Below are positions 12,101 to 24,459 of a stretch of 64,000 bases of DNA, in pieces. How positions within the stretch are numbered: position 1 is the stretch's first letter; each line of letters begins with the position of its first letter. Origin of the DNA: Varroa destructor (Eukaryota > Arthropoda > Arachnida > Mesostigmata > Varroidae). The stretch is taken from positions 19,789,497 to 19,853,496 of the forward strand of contig NW_019211457.1 of the NCBI RefSeq assembly GCF_002443255.2, given 5' to 3'. The notes beneath the pieces are model-generated. The model saw nothing but the letters and a program-made list of their open reading frames with translations. It made no database searches and was not told where the DNA came from. The position numbers and the translations under genes were made by a program.

Positions 12101-12801
12101 CTTAATTGATAAAAAAAACATAGACAAAATATTTAATAAAATTAACACTCACATGTGAGTGAAAAGGACACTGAGACATAAGACCGTAGCTTTGATTAAC
12201 ATTGGTCTTGTGAATATGTTTTTTACTTCTATAGAAAAACGACAGTATCTTTCGCTTACAGTAGCACATACAGTCTAATACATTATTACAAAAAATCCTT
12301 TGCCAACAAGCGATTACGCTTTCCTTTTATTTGTCCTCTACTTATTATTATTAGTCAAGCCTGATTGTTTCGGAGGAGGGGCCTACTTCGGAGGAGGTCC
12401 TTCTCGAAGTCAACTAGGCGAATCAGCTAACCAATAAAATCTTTAACACTATCGAGTTTGACCACTATTTCTGCCAATAGATAAATTTTTCCATTGCCCC
12501 TAACACTTTTATAATCAGTCTAATCAAATAAAATCTATAGCAGCAGCGGCAAGAATAGAGACCAGCTGAAGCGGTCATAGTACGATACCATTATAACTAA
12601 TTAGTTAGTTCTCATGGCTACCTATGGGCGTCTCTCCCTGAACTCGTCTCTGTCCTTGCGCGGTCCGATGGTCGCGTCGGACAAATAATAAATTCATGCA
12701 TCGAAAAAAGTTATGCTAGAAATGAAAAAGTTACTCACAGCGGAGTAGTCGTTCTTTGTCGCCACTGGTAGTCTAAAAACATTCGTTCAACGGACGGGGC
12801 T

Positions 12802-13623
12802 TTAAGCCGTTCTTTTGTCGCTGTCGTCCCCACTGCTACTGCTGGTTACATAAATGGCAATTGTTGTCAGCCAATCTTCGTCGTCTGACGTTTAGGCTAC
12901 GCTCATCTTCTATATTAACATCAACAGAATTACGCGTAGGAGTATTTTCAATTATAGGAATAAATGATTAATACTAACAAACCTGGATGTACCAGCTTTA
13001 GACTCGAATGGGGATTTGGCCTTACTATCCATGGGTAGACATGTCTGCGCACAGGTCTAGCTAAGCTTTTGCGCATAAAATTATGCTTATAAAAATATTT
13101 GACAACAAGATTGAATCTGAAATAGGCGAAGGTAGGTGGTCATAAAATAAATTAACGACCCTGTTTACTTATACATCTGGTTATCCTTACGATCTTAATT
13201 AACCTAAAGAGATTGTGGCACAAAGCAAATGCGAACTATCATTTTACTGCTACTGGTTGCGGTACCTAATACCGCATATTTCAACACCACTCGATTTCTA
13301 GAATAATGTCCAGAGCTCTATATTCTTACTATGTTGAAAAATTCATTCATCAACAAATCAGTGTTGTTGTTTTATCATAGCCACGAATTGTCATTCGCCC
13401 TATCGATACACAAGAAGATGCAAGCTTTCAACCCGGACGAAAATCAGGGTGTTGTCTATTGCAGAAAATAAATAAAGGCTATGAAAGCAGACCTGTTACC
13501 AATAGCTACTTACTTGTTTTCTATATGTCTTTTGGACTTGGAAGAGCTTTTGTGCTTCTTCATGTCGCCATGAGCACTTGAAGACGCAGCTCCGTTCCCT
13601 GATGAGCTTATTCCGTTCTCCAT
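12802..13623 (-). CDS. Candidate three-exon gene (3' part), Ser/Lys-rich
   Basis: The minus strand holds three segments joined by plausible splice sites. 13514-13623 ends at GTAAGT. 12983-13044 follows the acceptor GTGCGCAG and ends CCAG/GTTTGT. 12802-12841 follows AACCAG and ends TAA. Joining the last two gives a continuous acidic Ser-rich tail (GTSSSSSGDDSDKRTA). The first segment is open in two frames: one starts with an ATG at 13623 and is Ser/Lys-rich (KKHKSSSKSKR), the other is open from an upstream AG at 13671. Both can be spliced onward, so the true frame is unresolved. A Ser/Lys-rich nuclear protein is possible; the family is not recognised. Confidence 0.3.
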
Positions 13624-14486
13624 CAGATGACAGAACTTCCAACGATTTCTTTAACAGAGTAGTTGTCTCCTAATAAATGTTGACTTAACTGCCTTATCGG
13701 CAATTGTAGCAATTTAATGGCACGCACAAAATAGCGAATCTTCACCTCCGGTATATGGGTTAGCCCGTCCGACCTTATTCTGATATATTGGTATCCACTT
13801 TGACGAAAAAACACTTTGTTGTTTGGTCACACCCTATTGATGTAAAAGAGTTTTCTCAGCACTTCCAGGAGTAGTCAATGCAATACTGGACGCACACGAG
13901 CTGTTAACTGGAATTACCGTCAAACTAGAATTTTATCTCTTATTTGTAGTATTACTGTATTTTTATTAATTATTGGACACTACACCTGCTAGCTACAATC
14001 GAATAATAAATCTAAATCGGTAACTAAATATAACGGTGAATAGGCTAAACGCGGCATATAACAAATATCCCGAACAAATAACACTGTGCCAAAGGCGCAC
14101 TAAAAATAAAACTCGGCAGTACAGTTGTGGTAATGCTTTATGAATTGATGGGTTCCGAACGCCAAGTGACCAGTAAAACATGGTACGACATACGTTGATA
14201 CTCAGCAGGGGTTCCTTGTGTAGAGGTAGTCTGTAAGAGACGAACCAAGGCTCATTATACCGCCAGCAACGAGCACTATCACGTTTCCTTTAAAATACTA
14301 CGCCACTGTACTGATATACCAATAATATGGCCACGCTAATATGCGATTCTAGATTTGTCGTTTGTGGGATTTACTGCGCGTTCACTTGCCCCTTGGCGCT
14401 ACTGTGCGCGATTCTACCAAAACCAAGTGGGTAATAGAGAGAGCGTTTCGTCAAGACTTCAGACGAATCGGCTAGCCACCGTGTGA

Positions 14487-14687
14487 CCTGCTGCCTCCGT
14501 CGTCCGAGCTATTGCTGCGACTCTGGCGGCGGCAAGGGATAACGAAGGCGAGGAGCTAAAAGGTTCGTCGACTTCCTTCAGTGAAGCAGCGCCGGCAACG
14601 ACGACGACGACGATAACCGCGACCGCAACGGCATCACCAGCTACATTGGCAGGAGAAGGATTGTTCAAAATACAATGGCGCCTTTAG
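14487..14687 (+). CDS. Ala/Thr-rich coding-like exon
   Basis: The plus strand is stop-free from 14487 to the TAG at 14685-14687. Codons are purine-first and the product is rich in Ala and Thr, including a Thr run encoded by an ACG repeat (EAAPATTTTTITATATASP). A pyrimidine-rich tract ending CCGAG offers an acceptor before 14509. That gives phase 1 entry, matching the candidate first exon at 459-549. The GC-rich minus-strand frame over the same bases (14459-14668) is likely the shadow, but strand cannot be settled. Confidence 0.33.
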   Translation, partial: PAASVVRAIAATLAAARDNEGEELKGSSTSFSEAAPATTTTTITATATASPATLAGEGLFKIQWRL

Positions 14688-15922
14688 TTGATACAACACT
14701 GACGTTGAACTTTTCACTGCCGCTCACGTTCGTACGTCATTTAGCCCTAACCAATATGTCTCCTCATCAGCACAGAGTGTAGCTAGGATCCTGCTCTGTG
14801 CAGCCCATTCCCTCCTGCTATGATAGTGCTACAGGGGTCGGAAATATGGCAAAGGAATACACTGCTGCCGTTATCCCATGCCAGTGATAAAATAGGTCCC
14901 CGTTTTGAACATATAGGACTAGTAACTTCTACTCAGACTGCAAAGACACGTTTCCGTAAAACTAGCCCAATGACCTAAATCTAACCGCCAGTTCAATTTC
15001 AGCTAAGGCATTAGAATATGGGTTAATTGTAAGAGTTTTAGGAGCTTTGTATGAGAAGATTCAAGAAGTTGTTTCTTTAACTGACAATATAATGATATCG
15101 ATTATACTGATAAGCCCTTAAGCGTTATCTATTCTGCTTCTAATAGTTTCGGTATGCTTTCCTCGGCTCGGGGTAAAGTTTAAAATACAATGTCTGATTC
15201 CCGTTGCCAATTAAATAGAAGAAAACGTAGTACCGAATAGCCGGCGCTTAGACAATATATGTCAAGTTTCTCTTGAATGATCAGATCAAATTTTCATTTG
15301 ACATTAGAAAAAATGTCTCAGGAGAACTTTCAACCAGCTCGCAAATTCTTTCCTTAATCGTTTTTAACGCTCAAAGAAGCCCACCATCTGTTCTAGACAT
15401 ATTTGAAAATTACAAATATTTCGTGCTAGGATATAGATTAAAATGAACAGCATTTTATTTGCAATTAAATAGACCGACAATCGTTCAGGAGGTCATCGTT
15501 TATAATTAAAGTCTTCGTTTTGTCAATTTTTGTTTATGCGCTCAGTAACGGAATCTGATAACTACAGATTATTTCTACTTCACTACAAACGCTTCATGAA
15601 GCTAACGACGGATTAATCAGGCGTCTCGTTTACTCAGATTAAGTGTGTATGAACAGCAACATAACAAACGGCAAGCAGATTATGCAATCTTAATGCTTTA
15701 GCAAGCACGTAAGGCCCTTTTTATATAAAAATTGGATCGTTCGTTGAAGACAGTGCGTTGTATTGCAGGTATATATGTATATGGAGTGTATATTTAACCT
15801 CGATCAAGATCTATCGCTAGGTTTGAGTTCAGTGATCTCTTTGAAGCAGCTAATTTTGTTGATGCATATTGGAGGCAAATTGCGAGATGCCTTTGGTTGG
15901 GCAAGGCCCCGAAACTACTTAC

Positions 15923-16021
15923 TTCAGCGTCCTGCTCCCAGAAAGACAATGTGGATTTTACAATGGAAACGATAGCAGTTTTTTTCCGAAAATAATTGGA
16001 GCATAGCTTTTTCCTTATAAC
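15923..16021 (-). CDS. Candidate 99-bp exon between clean splice sites
   Basis: On the minus strand CTAAC followed by ATTTTAG (a branch-point-like word and an acceptor) leads directly into 33 codons with no stop. A strong donor, GTAAGTAGT, follows. Both ends are in phase 0. The peptide (VIRKKLCSNYFRKK... ending FWEQDAE) is basic and balanced. An overlapping plus-strand frame (15763-15975) is the alternative. The family is unknown. Confidence 0.3.
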
Positions 16022-16399
16022 CTAAAATGTTAGTTTTTTAGCAGGCTGGACGCGTTCGTACGCCTCAGTTGTAAGGTTGAAAACCTGTTTATAAACAAGT
16101 ACTTAAGCTTTATAATATCCTTAAGCAGTTGCCTCTTCGCTCCTAGTTATGATAGGATGATGATAAATGGCTTTGAGTAAAACTATAACGCTCTATGGTT
16201 ATTGAAAGAGAAAAGTAAACGATTCGGACAATTCGCAGAGAACTCCGAGGTGGTTTAGCAGAAGGGCTTTCGAGAAACTTCAATACAAATAAGAAGACTA
16301 CGAACGAGAATGATGAGAATGTTGGAACAGGCGTCGTTCGACCCATCATAGGCGTTGATCGCACATTATGGGGAAGTTCCGCAGAACTGAGCATTGTAA

Positions 16400-19300
16400 A
16401 GCTACGTGTAAACGTAAGGACGTTTAATGCATGTTAAAAACGAAAACAATAATGCAACATTTCTATAATAAGTGTGATGGAAGATCATGCTAAGCATAAG
16501 GATATTTTCAAGGTAAAGCAGAATTTGGACCGGCGGAAGGAATAAAGTGTAGGTAAATTGTGAAGTAAGCGTTAGGGAGTTACCGTTCCGAAGGCTGCAA
16601 CTGTAGTTCAATCGTTCGCACTCTCTACTTCAGTCATCAACATTTTTCTTTGCGTGCCGTTCAACAATGTGGAAAGACAGTAACTTTAATAAAGCTACTT
16701 ATATTTTCAAACGTTCACTTGCAAATTTAAAATCATCTATTAAGTCTAACGGTCGGTACCACCATTAAGCATTACTTCAGACATTCTGAAATGATTAACT
16801 CCATCTCACTAGGCAGTACGCCCTTGAATCCTTCCTAACTGAAAAAAGACGCGCGTATATCGTACGGAAGCAAGGCAGTCGTAATCACTGTCAGGTAGCG
16901 GATAGGGTTCCCGATAGAATCCCTTACCAAGATCATTTGATTGGGCAAAGCAGTAACAAATTGCACACTGTGAAGATCTTGTGCATTAACTTGTTGCGTG
17001 TACTTAGATAACAACACACAGCCCGTTCACTCAGAGCAAATGAGTATAACTTTATGCAACAAGCGTTGACAAAAAAGGTGCCTTGAGATGCACAATTCTC
17101 TGAATCCATGACAGAAGTCTGAATATACACAAAATTATTATAATTACTTTTGTGTTGCTTTATTTGTTTTTTCTATTGCTGTATTTGATTTGTTTTTTTG
17201 ATTGAAATGCCTCTACAATGTCTAAATATATCGTTAAGTCACAATGTTTTTGTACCCTTTACTTGTGTCCTTACATGCCCACTGAATGTTGTATAAATGG
17301 AAATAATAAGAGTGAAAATTAGTAAACTACTTTAAATTGGACCTTTTGTTGACCAAAAATTGTCTGGGGCAAAAAGTACTTACTTACTTGTTTCACTGAG
17401 ATCAGCGCTTTAGCACTTGTCCTTTAGGTCGATACTTGGTAATACGGGGTCTTGGAACGTTTACGTACTTTTATTCATGCTGTGTTAGCAAAGCATGTGC
17501 AGCTATGTTCAAAATTTCTCATGCCTCTTCTGTGTCTTTCTACCGTTCAGTTCATGCTCTTCTTCTCGATGCCTTTTAGCATCATAAACTTCGCCTTTGT
17601 TCCTTAGCTTACCAATCAATCTATCCAAACCTTTCAACGCATCATTTACTACAGTATGCTTTGCCCTTACCTCGACATGCATTAGCAATTGCTATGTCAA
17701 GGCCCAGATTTTTTCCTTTGTATAATAGAGAGCTTTTCCCTGATTCCCTCAAATCTTATCGGTCCGAATATACAAAATCTCATTTATCAGTTTTCTCTTT
17801 TATAATATATATATACACTTCTGGATAAACTTCTTTCTCATTATTTTACGATCTAGCCATCTTTTGAACTTAATTAAATAAATTTCCTATAAATTTCCTT
17901 TACATAAATCTCTGCACGATTGCCAAGTACAGTAGATTAGATGTGAAAGTGGGACCTAGTTGTTATAGCAACGTCACTTAATTCTATAGAGGAGCTGTGC
18001 CATGATACCCACTAGATATGTATTTGAAAATGGCTTTCAAGGTCACCTTTCATGCAGTTACTTTTCTTCATTATCCTGCAAATACATGTGATAAAGAGGC
18101 TCATCTTGTAGAATGCAGAATTTAAGAGTATATATCTTAGAAAATTTCATACTTTGTTTAATATTTTAAATGACCTGTGCGATTTGATTTCGATGGAAAT
18201 CTCTTGCGCATCTTATCTAATCTTCCAAACACCCGGTAAATGCGAGCCTTCCTAACAAAGCCGATTTCATAAGTATAGAAAGCGTAAATAAAATTATTCG
18301 TGACCTGAGTATTATTTTTAGTATTCTATGTCGAATTGCTTCTATAATTTTCTAAAGGACTCTGTTTCATACAACCTACAAAAAAAAATGCATATAAGCG
18401 CTTTAAACTAAGGTGATCTCGAAATAAAGATAGTTTATGTCGTAAAGTATGTATGAAGGCAAAGATTGAAATATTCGAGAGCCTATCTAAAATAGGAGAA
18501 GGATAGGAGTAATGTAAGAAGACCAATTTGCGAATTTACTATCTCGTATTTAGAACAACCGTAGAACTCTACTGGACTCGTGTTGGCTTAGGCAGCTGTA
18601 ACATGAATAATTTTTTCATGCGCTGAAGGTAAAATGCTCTGAAGACTTTTCCGCTATTGCACTACTCTTAGTGATGCGAAAATAAAAGTTCAGAATTCAG
18701 TTCAGAAGATGGTAGCGAGAAGATTATCCTACTCGAGGCTCTATCCTAAGAATAGTACTAATGATTTCTAGAAAAAAATATACAGTGTATGTGGTACTCT
18801 AGCTTCAGATAGATGATTAAACAATGAGGCCTTACCACAATAGACCTTTCTACCCTGTCAAATGACATTGTAATTTTTTTTGGATTTATACAAGAACATT
18901 CGTGTTTCGGCCAACGTTACTTGGACGCAATATTGGCCAAGTTTTTAAGAAATAATGTTCTAAACCTGAGACTCTGCAAAGTTCAAGATGCTTTTTTAGT
19001 GGCTCCTGGGCGCTGAAGTGTGTTGTAATGAAGAGGTAGACATAAATAAAAGGGTGTTGGCAGAAATAACTTATGTATGTATAAGATATAAAACCGACTT
19101 TGAAATTAATACAGTCTTTTAAGTGAAAACTGGCAGTCGCCTAATATACTTGTCGATGGATGCTTCGGTTCATTGAAGGTACGCGAAAGCGTTCAGTCCA
19201 TTAGACACCGAAATATAAATAATTTACACAAGTACAAAAGTCAAAAATCGATAATTAATTTTGGTCAAATCTGGCATAAACCAATGCAATGTAAAAGCAG

Positions 19301-21700
19301 CCAAATAAAGTTAACTGCCATACCATAACAAGGCTTGCAGCTCACGGATGTCCTACTTCGCTTGCAAAACGTAAAAATAGCAAAAGCCCAAAGGGAGCTG
19401 TATCTTGTGTTCCAGATCTATCAGCATAGCTTAATTAGATCAATTAGCCAACTTTCAGACCTAACCAATTATATGTGTTCCTGCATGTTCACGGTCATAT
19501 TGTACAAAATATATTTAATACCTAATTTACATTTATACATGTATATTTACACAAACCGTACGAAATAAAGGAATGAGAATAAGCGATTATTTTCAATGAA
19601 CTATACACTGGGGAAAAAGAACCGAAAGGTTATGACCCATTAAACAATGTAAATATCTTTAAGACACCGTGTATTATTTTGAGGCCCAAATTGATACTGG
19701 CTTCTTAAATCTGTTGAAATTATCTACATTGGAAGAAGTTAATTGCAATGTGCCATGCAACTTATTTGGTAATTTTGCTAATGCGTTTAGTGAATTTCTG
19801 AACTTCCAGTACTTAGGTCTACTATATGTATTCAGCTTGATTCGTATATGTCTTGGCATAAAACACAATCATTAAGGACAGAACTTGATGCAGATTCGAA
19901 ATCGCAGAAAGAAAACGGTAACACTTGAAGGCAGTGTAAAAAAAACTCAGGCAGGATATAATAAAATTCTTGATGTGATAGTATAAATGTTTGCGTCATC
20001 CCCGAGGGTTTTTCAGGTCCACGAAGTTATACGATATAAATATTGTAAAAATGCTATTTTGATTATATCCATCTACAAATAGAGCCTTTTGAGCCTCTCA
20101 AACCACTCACAAGAACTCATAGTTAGTGATTAAGGAAATTATGAATGACTGGAAGGCGCGACTCAGTTTCGAAGAAAGCATAACGGAATTAAGTCGAATT
20201 CCCATTCCTAACCTTTAATTTGATAACCTTCTAAAGCTCGTACAGAGGCCGCTGTCATCAGTGAGCCGTGAGCATAGCTCCAGTTCCTTCTTGTGGTACT
20301 TTATCGGATAGCTAAGCTCTAGTCACAGACATAATAACAGATGGTTGTAATTTTATTTTTTCGTGTCTCTAGGCTTACATGAGCGGCGCCCTTATTTGCA
20401 TCACCTTGTGAAGTTGATTAGGAAACATAATACACTTATCGGGGATCGATGCCTAGGGGTATTGGTAGGCCAGCTAGCATTACAACTAAAATTTTCTTTT
20501 CTTAGTTGGCCAAAAGTCCGAGGACCCAGAGAAGTTAGAAGTTAATTCCCAAAAATGCAAAATGGCCAGAAGCACTAAATGGTGCCACAAGACGCAAACA
20601 GCCTAATAATATTAATCAATTGGGGCTTATTCAAAAGACCCAGCGACTAATTCGTATATCAGATTTTTGGCACATCTCTAAAATGGTCATCATCATCAAT
20701 GACTTTTTTACTTTATCTTATCGATTTCTCTCAATTCGCTGTAAATTTTCTAATTCGTCTTATCGATATCTTTGACGACTTTTTTTGAAAGTTTCAAGCA
20801 GACTGGTATTAACTTAAATCGTTAGTTTAGCACGAACAGAAGGAATATCATTTCGTTGGGGGATCATCCGGCGTGCAGACTATAAACAGCAGTTGATGTT
20901 GCGAACACGAACTTTTAAGCTCGCCATAATGGTTTTCTGATTCTAAGAGAACTGATTTGCATCTAGTACGAAAATGAACGTCGGAGTTCATACCCACTAC
21001 CTCACAGAGCCGCTAAAGTAAACCCTAGAGACCCTGCGCGAGTTGAGCTATATGGCCTTCTTTTTTTGGAGAGCTATGTGACCAAATGTTTCTGGTTTCG
21101 TGTTCGGTACTGCCATTAAATACTCCTTCAATCGTCTGACCCTTAGTGCATATCGAAATATGTCTACGTTTGGTTTTGGGTATAGATTACTTCATGTGCA
21201 TTTAATTTAATAAGCAAATACATCATCACTGCATCATCATGGAAAGGTGTTAGATAACTAGCATAACCTTGTAACATATTATCTCATCCGCTGCATCTCA
21301 AAGCTATTTAAAACAGAGCTCAATAAAGTGACAACAGTTTCTGTACAAGTAATGTGTTGCTCTGAACTTATTTAGTCTAAATTAGTAAAATTGCAGGCTT
21401 CTATCTACATAAATCTAAATAATATCTCACTAATAACGCATGTTTGAACAAACACTGACAAGGGGGTGAGATATGTTATCTGATAAAAATATATAGAGTT
21501 TCTATGTTGCACAATTTGTGTTTATATATAGGCTGTACAATGAAATTTCAATTAACGGTTGCTGGTTTCCTTAGTCGTGGACGCTAAGTTTCTTAAGAAA
21601 AAGTTACTATGGTATCTTGTATAGTGAACTCTGGTATACCAGCTTTCTAGTTCCTTGGTACCATAAAATGTCAATTCAGAAGTCAAAATAACGCAGAATG
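16400..21700. other. Long stretch without supported genes
   Basis: Mostly AT-rich sequence. Open frames here are short, AT-driven and lack coherent splice sites. A Lys/Asn/Arg-rich minus-strand frame at 19674-19868 (64 codons) is the only one of slight interest. I see no tRNA, element end or large repeat. Confidence 0.5.
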
Positions 21701-21713
21701 AGGCGTACTGCAC

Positions 21714-21731
21714 AATAATAATAATAATAAT
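21714..21731. repeat. (AAT)6 microsatellite
   Basis: Six perfect AAT units in non-coding AT-rich DNA. Confidence 0.9.
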
Positions 21732-23205
21732 TTAATAGGTGAATGTATCTTGTACTTCACGAAGCAGTGATGTTATAGCCTCGGTGTCACGAACAACAGT
21801 TGGGTTTAACCTATATAGATGAATTTCTTAACGCCTTTAATTACTCTTATTGCATGAGCATGTCTTCGTAATCATCTCTTTTGTATAGAATCAAGGATTC
21901 AGATAAGTATAGCACGAAGCTAGAACGTCCAGCCGAAGGGCTTTATCATATCTACCTGGGGTTTCCCTAAACATCGTAGATACGTCTACAACTACTGACA
22001 TGTAACGAATAATACGCAACGAAAAAAAGGATCGATCATCACACTGTGGCCTTCCTATACAATAAACGTATCTTGCGACCATTTCAATAAATACTTCACG
22101 CTGAAATTACGAATCGAAGACGAAACTGTTGACGCTCAGTAGTTTAGCCATTAATAATCAGAAATACTATGTTAAGCATCTATAAGCCCTGATTTTTCTC
22201 GAAAATTATTTTATAAGTAGGATACACGCACAGTTTTTAGTTTCTTTGAATTACCCTCTTCGCACTGAACACAAATCCGGTAAGCTTCGTTCAACAGTGA
22301 CCCATTTTAAATATGTCTAGTATATAACCACTTGATATGTTGCATATTGGGCTATAATGTCACCAAATATCATGAAAAGTTGAAGGATTACTAAGAAATT
22401 ATCTTTTTTGATACGCAGTTTTCTCTACGTGATGAAAGCATTAAATTTATTAAAATAGAAAAATTTCAGTATGTTTTGCTTCATAGGATGTGTTTTTCAG
22501 AAATATTTCGGATTATTTTTTACAGGTACTGTTGTAGAAACTTGTTTTTTTTTACTGTTATAAAGTGGACATTAGGAGTTTTAGTTCTAAACTGGATACT
22601 AGATCTCATGGCATAATTAAATTGTCGGAAATTCCATTTTTCAAGACAAGTGTTATATTTGTTGAATTGATTGCTTTATGATTGAATTAAATTGCGGTTT
22701 TATCCTGCAAACCGTTACCATTTGGAAAACTAAAATCGCCGACTCCAAGTTTACCTTTTGCTGTTATAAACCATGAAGGGTAGGTATTAACAGGTACGAA
22801 ATTTTGTAGTACGAAGTTTGTAATTCTAAATCAGTTTGTCTTTTCCTTAAAAAATTCTTACCGGTATGGAAGCTAGTCCAAAAGCAATCGATTAAAAACA
22901 AAACCGTTCTATATTGATATCGTTTCTTTATGTGCTTCATAACACTATAATACATACTTAAATACCAGGTCTTATAAATGAAAAGGAACTAGAAACAATT
23001 ACAAAGACTTCATTTTCGATGAATCCCATCATCGATTCGTAGATACGCGTCTCTCATACGCCTAGAACCTTTCGGCATGACGCTTAGCGTGGAGTTCAAA
23101 TCATTGCCCATTAGTGAACATTGATATTAAAAAATGCTCAGTGACTAGTTGGAACGCTTCTAGCGCACCAGTCGTCCTGCTTCTCCCGTGAATTCACGAG
23201 TTATC

Positions 23206-24456
23206 TCAGGCAGGTAGATGCAGTATGAGCAAGTTTGTGGATGTCTGCAGCTTCTGCATTTCCTTTATGGTGGTCATCATCCGGAAGACACCAGTCTTTT
23301 CGAACTTTCTCGGATCCGGTTTCTTACGACGCCCTACCTACACCGGGTCTGCAGTTTTTTAGCTAATTGTCGTTGCCGATGCATCGTATAGGGCCCAGTA
23401 TTATTTGTTCGTGAGGGATCTGACTTAGTTTTCATCATTTTCGTCTATTGTATCGGTTTCGTCGTTGCGGCCACTGCTTGTTCTATACCGCTCCGTACGA
23501 GCAACTGTGATTCATCGATATCCTTGACTTCCACTATGTGTATGGTCTGTTTCATTATTTCCGGTTGCTAGTCGACTTGTGGTCACCTGTCGCTTCCCAG
23601 GGCGCTTCACAAGGTTGCTGCTGCCTTTGCTTTTTAGTCTTTGAATCGGTAGTTGCCTTCAAAACAACGCCGATAATTGGTTGCGTAGAACAATTCGGAA
23701 TTTTACGGAAAAGTACGGTCTTCCTGCTAATATTTTCACCCACTTGTCCCTAACCCTCGTGAGGATTTTCTTCTTTTTCCTGAGCCAATTTTGTCTTTTC
23801 CTCCCATGACTTCCCGTCTTCCGTTCGCAGGGGTGGAGCTCCTCTGTCTGCGGAAACAGTCGAATGGCTGTTAGCAAAAGCTCTTTCCTTCGAATTCTGC
23901 ATTACGTCTCGACTCGAACTATCCTGCATAAGATCTTCTTTAATTTGTTTGAGAGGCGTAGAATATCTACTCGGAATGATGTATTGTGCTTGTGGAAACT
24001 TCAGTGCCCGAAATGAAACTTAATTAGGCTGTGCAGTGCTAGTCTTTCGTATCGATGAAAGCATATGTCCACATTTAAAAATTACGGGACCACTTTGAGC
24101 TGATGTCGCATCAATCGTTTCAGCATTGTTAATCAGCCGCGGGGGGCTGTCCTGCCCACTGACGTGTTAATGGCAATGCGTTTAAGCAACTTTTGCTTGC
24201 TTTTTTCTATATCAGCTTCAAGTAAAGGTTCAAAGAAATGCTTTTGCCAAGGACTTTGAATGTTGCTAGAAGAACTCGACGCAGACATCGTTAGGCTCTT
24301 GAATTTATTTGCTATTATATATTGAATTTGTCTCCACCTTATTTGCAGACAAGCACCCACAATTTTGAAAAAACGCGCTGCACGAGAGGTGTATCTCAAA
24401 GCCGCCATTGTACTGTCCATAATTATAAGCGCAAAATCACAAGCTTTCACACGCAA
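23206..24456 (-). pseudogene. Frame-broken coding-like region of about 1.25 kb
   Basis: The minus strand carries consecutive purine-first open blocks. A 107-codon frame (24456-24133) includes TMSASSSSSNIQSPW and is followed by an apparent shift at a run of six C. A second frame then runs about 195 codons with only two stops, near 24021 and 23752, and is Lys/Glu/Gln-rich (WEEKTKLAQEKEENPHEG, later KTKKQRQQQPCEAPWE). A further shift leads to blocks containing VRSGIEQAVAATTKP and FRMMTTIKEMQKLQTS, ending TGA at 23206. GC content is above the flanks. This reads as a decayed gene or a multi-exon gene whose introns I cannot place. No domain is recognised. Confidence 0.42.
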
Positions 24457-24459
24457 TTG

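Noticed and set aside
12146..12161. Perfect 16-bp palindrome CACTCACATGTGAGTG
   Set aside because: About one such palindrome is expected by chance in 64 kb, and nothing around it suggests an operator or element end.
12372..12432. Gly-rich frame FGGGAYFGGGPSRSQLGE after an acceptor-like ATTATTATTAG, with TAA inside AATAAA
   Set aside because: The signal comes from one short CGGAGGAGG repeat and there is no supporting exon nearby.
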